From: Amaranthus tricolor
Taxonomy: Eukaryota; Streptophyta; Magnoliopsida; Caryophyllales; Amaranthaceae
Assembly: GCF_026212465.1 (NCBI RefSeq)
Contig: NC_080056.1
Coordinates: 20,546,033-20,610,032, forward strand
DNA length: 64,000 nucleotides
Reading direction: 5' to 3'
A program made the translations under genes and the position numbers. Numbering within the stretch: position 1 is the stretch's first letter; each line of letters opens with the position of its first letter. Below, one piece after another: positions 61,801 through 64,000 of this stretch. The notes beneath the pieces are model-generated. The model had not been told where the DNA came from, ran no database searches, and saw nothing but the letters and a program-made list of their open reading frames with translations.

Positions 61801-62220
61801 GTTAGCTATTGTTCCATGAGTAGCCGCGACATCCATGTTAGCAATAGTCATAAAGTAGTAGTCGAAACTTGTAAAGAATAAAGACTAGTTTCATGAACTA
61901 ATTCAAAGCCCTATACTAACATTCAAGAACACGAAGAATAGTTTGAAGAAATTCAAAATTTGAAGGAAAATTTAAATACCTTGTTTGAAGAAATTTGGAA
62001 ATTTGTCAAAAATTTGATGAAGTTCTGTCAGAAACCTTGAAGATCTTCGAGAATTTTGTTAGAAGTTTGAAGGATGGTTGGTGGTTGTCAGAGCTTATCT
62101 CTCTACTTTCTCTCACTAATAACTTGAAAAATGAAGAAGATATTAATGAAGATTAGGTGAGAGGGAACGATTCCAAAATCCCTATTTATTGCAGCAATAA
62201 ATGCTTAACCTCACACTTAA
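61801..62220. other. Region upstream of the antisense ORF
   Basis: No gene. It holds repeated TTTGAAGAAATT/GAAATTCAAAA words (61950-62030). If the antisense ORF has its own promoter it should lie here on the minus strand, but no TATA box can be assigned with confidence. Confidence 0.4.
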
Positions 62221-63400
62221 ACGCCCTTAAAACGAGAAGTGGAATCCGAAACTAAAACCGGGAAGTCGACAAGTCGGACCCTCAATGTAAGGGGGGTTAG
62301 GGATAATTTTTCTAAGTATCCAGTCACACAGCTCTCAAGAAACCGTAGGCTCGATAAGTCAGACTCCCAATGAGAGGGTCAATATGGATAATTTTCCTAA
62401 GTATTTACTTGGCGTTATACGTGAAGTCGATAAGTCGGACCCCCAATTAAGGGGGGAGATATAAAATTTTTCTAAGTATTTCAACACTAGAATACGTCCG
62501 GGGAGTTGATAAGTCGGACCCCCAAGGTGTGTGAAAATGTTGATAATTTCTCCAAGTTATCAAGTTTCCTCCTGAAGCCGTGGGCTCGACAAGTCGGAAC
62601 CTAAATTATACCCCAAGAAAAACATGGAAAAAATTCCAAGTCTGAAAGATTGCTCATTCTACCGTCCGACTTGTAGATGTGGCGGATCTTTTGTTATGAC
62701 ATCCATGACAGCCGCGGAAAACAAAGTGGCCGCGTCATCACCCTCATCGCTACAAACCGTCATGCAACCAACTTCCAATTTTTCAAAGTATAGAAGGTGT
62801 CCGTATACTCAATAAGTCGGACTCCCAGGTGTCCCCTATAATTGTGAAATATTCTAAGTATGGAAGGATTTTCGTATTGCCCGTATAGTTGAAGACGAGG
62901 ACTAATGCACTCATTCCGCGTCATAGAATAATAAGGGGCTCCTTGGGACAAGTTAAATTACTCCAAGTATTTTCATCACTCCGTGATATCGATAAGTCGG
63001 ACCCCTTAGGTCCCCCAGTGAAGATTAAAAAATCTAAGTACCTATCCAAGCCGCGTCATCAACCTTTCGTATGATTCATTATTCAGGCTTCAAGACGCGC
63101 GCAGGTCAGCTAACTCATGTCGCGGCATTTTATTCTCTTAAGACTCCACGATATTTAATATAATAACGAGAAGGAAAATCAAAAATAAAATTAATATCTA
63201 GTCCGTAGGGTCGACAAGTCGGACCCCCTTGGTGGCGATCTCGTTCCAAAAATATTCCAAGTCTTAGAATTTCTGCAACCTTAGATACAATACACACCGA
63301 AATAACATGAAAAATTCATCATGTTGTCCGCAAGGTCGAAAAGTCGGACCCCCTTAAATGGGTCAAATTCTAAAAAACATTCTATGTATTGGAACTTCCG
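62221..63400 (+). repeat. Degenerate tandem repeats with GTCGGACCCC motif in Tat 3' region
   Basis: At least nine units follow each other at 62268, 62352, 62428, 62507, 62586, 62809, 62989, 63211 and 63336. Each has a core GA[TC]AAGTCGGACCCC, often followed by AAGGGG/GGTCCC-like text, and then a TTTTTCTAAGTAT-like box. Spacing is about 80-220 bp. Four more copies lie at 46682, 46752, 58512 and 58607. Variable repeats before the 3' LTR are known from Tat elements. A small frame at 62624-62815 has no support. Confidence 0.8.
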
Positions 63401-63473
63401 CAGCATTTGAATAATAGAAGCTGAACTTGATGGAAATATAATAAATCCGTGCGACATGCTACACAATTAAACG

Positions 63474-63541
63474 GTTGTCTTAGTTGGTTCCAAGTGCTGC
63501 ACGCTGTATTGGAGGTTGCGGGATCAAACCTCCACAACAAC
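63474..63541 (+). other. tRNA-like segment (possible SINE head)
   Basis: GTTGTCTTAGTTGG resembles a box A and GGGATCAAACCTCC resembles a box B of RNA polymerase III promoters. The ends GTTGT and ACAAC can pair as in an acceptor stem. The span (68 bp) is slightly short, and the anticodon arm is not convincing, so a functional tRNA is unlikely. A tRNA-derived SINE inserted in the Tat 3' region is one reading; chance is another. Confidence 0.4.
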
Positions 63542-63910
63542 ATTTTTTATCTGCTGGATGGTATAGACGGTTGGGGCTATCCCACGGCATATCACAAGCC
63601 GCGGCTCGATTCTCTTTGCTCGCTTTCTTGGACTTTGTGTGTCTCACACGATTATTTTGAAAATGTCACAACTTTTTCGTTACAACTCGGAATTCGACAT
63701 GCGAACAGTCGATTCGAAGCTTACGAGCCCAATTTTCAGAATCCACTAGAAGGTCTGCCAGATTGTGGATATATTCATCTTCTTGAGCGTTCGAATGTTC
63801 TCCATGATCATGTCCCTTCATTAAATAAGTTTTAGTAGACGCTTATTGTTTACGCATAAATAATGATGTTTCAAGTCGTTGGGGCTCCCTTTTCACATCA
63901 TCCTTCATGC
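63542..63910. other. Tat 3' region before the LTR, no gene
   Basis: This is mixed-composition sequence. One open frame (63449-63835, plus strand) covers it but shows no recognisable motif, has no start context, and overlaps the tRNA-like segment, so it is not called. It might be the body of a SINE. Confidence 0.35.
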
Positions 63911-63921
63911 GTGGGGCTAAA
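63911..63921 (+). promoter_or_regulatory. Polypurine tract of the Tat element
   Basis: GTGGGGCTAAA lies immediately before TGTCATGG, the LTR start. It is purine-rich but short and imperfect. Confidence 0.6.
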
Positions 63922-64000
63922 TGTCATGGTAAAATTTATTTAATTAATTAATTTATTTAAATTATTAATTTCATATTACGTTAATACGCTTTGACCTTTT
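63922..64000 (+). mobile_element. 3' LTR of the Tat element, first 79 bp
   Basis: TGTCATGGTAAAATTTATTT and the following text match 40277-40352 with about seven substitutions and a 4-bp indel. The rest of the LTR lies beyond the window. Confidence 0.88.

Noticed and set aside
63449..63835. 128-codon plus-strand frame before the Tat 3' LTR
   Set aside because: No motif is recognised, it overlaps a tRNA-like segment, and the composition is unlike the element's other genes.

Overview
The window looks like repeat-rich nuclear DNA of a flowering plant. The evidence is long AT-rich satellite arrays, CACTA (En/Spm) DNA transposons with tnp2-type transposases, Ty3/gypsy elements of the Tat and Tekay (chromovirus) lineages, and Stowaway and hAT-type miniature elements. 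I recognise no host gene. Every coding region I can identify belongs to a mobile element and is broken, so this is probably heterochromatin (pericentromeric or another satellite-rich domain). I cannot name the species.

Region 1 (1-20836) is a satellite array on one strand. Three monomer types (A about 173 bp, B about 169 bp, C about 169 bp) form an A-B-C trimer of about 510 bp. The trimer is built into higher-order repeats (HORs): four copies of a 10-monomer 1.71-kb unit, two copies of a 3-monomer unit, two copies of a 21-monomer 3.6-kb unit, then a 9-monomer 1.54-kb unit about twice. The array ends in diverged edge monomers. A 737-bp LTR-like insert sits in this edge and has been duplicated together with three monomers (1,278-bp period).

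Region 2 (20837-29134) is a (TA)n tract followed by a CACTA element on the minus strand. It has a tnp2/DUF4218/DUF4216 transposase pseudogene and a seven-exon second gene (Transposase_24-like, ending in a Ulp1-like start). One terminus (29134) is clear; the other is missing next to the satellite. A diverged satellite monomer lies between the two transposase genes.

Region 3 (29135-40276) is a mosaic of old fragments: LTR pieces, a second CACTA terminus with palindromic subterminal repeats, the 3' end of another gypsy element (polypurine tract plus 1.68-kb LTR), a second and more decayed CACTA copy truncated by that LTR, a hAT-like miniature element with a nested Stowaway, and a 0.7-kb inverted duplication with arms about 7 kb apart.

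Region 4 (40277 to beyond 64000) is one Tat-lineage gypsy element. It has a 5' LTR, PBS, gag-pol with dual RNase H, a long 3' region with a spliced antisense ORF and a reiterated GTCGGACCCC motif, then the start of the 3' LTR at 63922. A complete Tekay-type chromovirus (46821-58506, minus strand, 2.66-kb LTRs, exact 5-bp target duplication GATGT) is nested in it. The Tekay element also carries an unusual acidic ORF between its PBS and gag. Most stop codons I could assign in these elements fit C-to-T change at Gln or Arg codons, as expected of long-methylated plant repeats.
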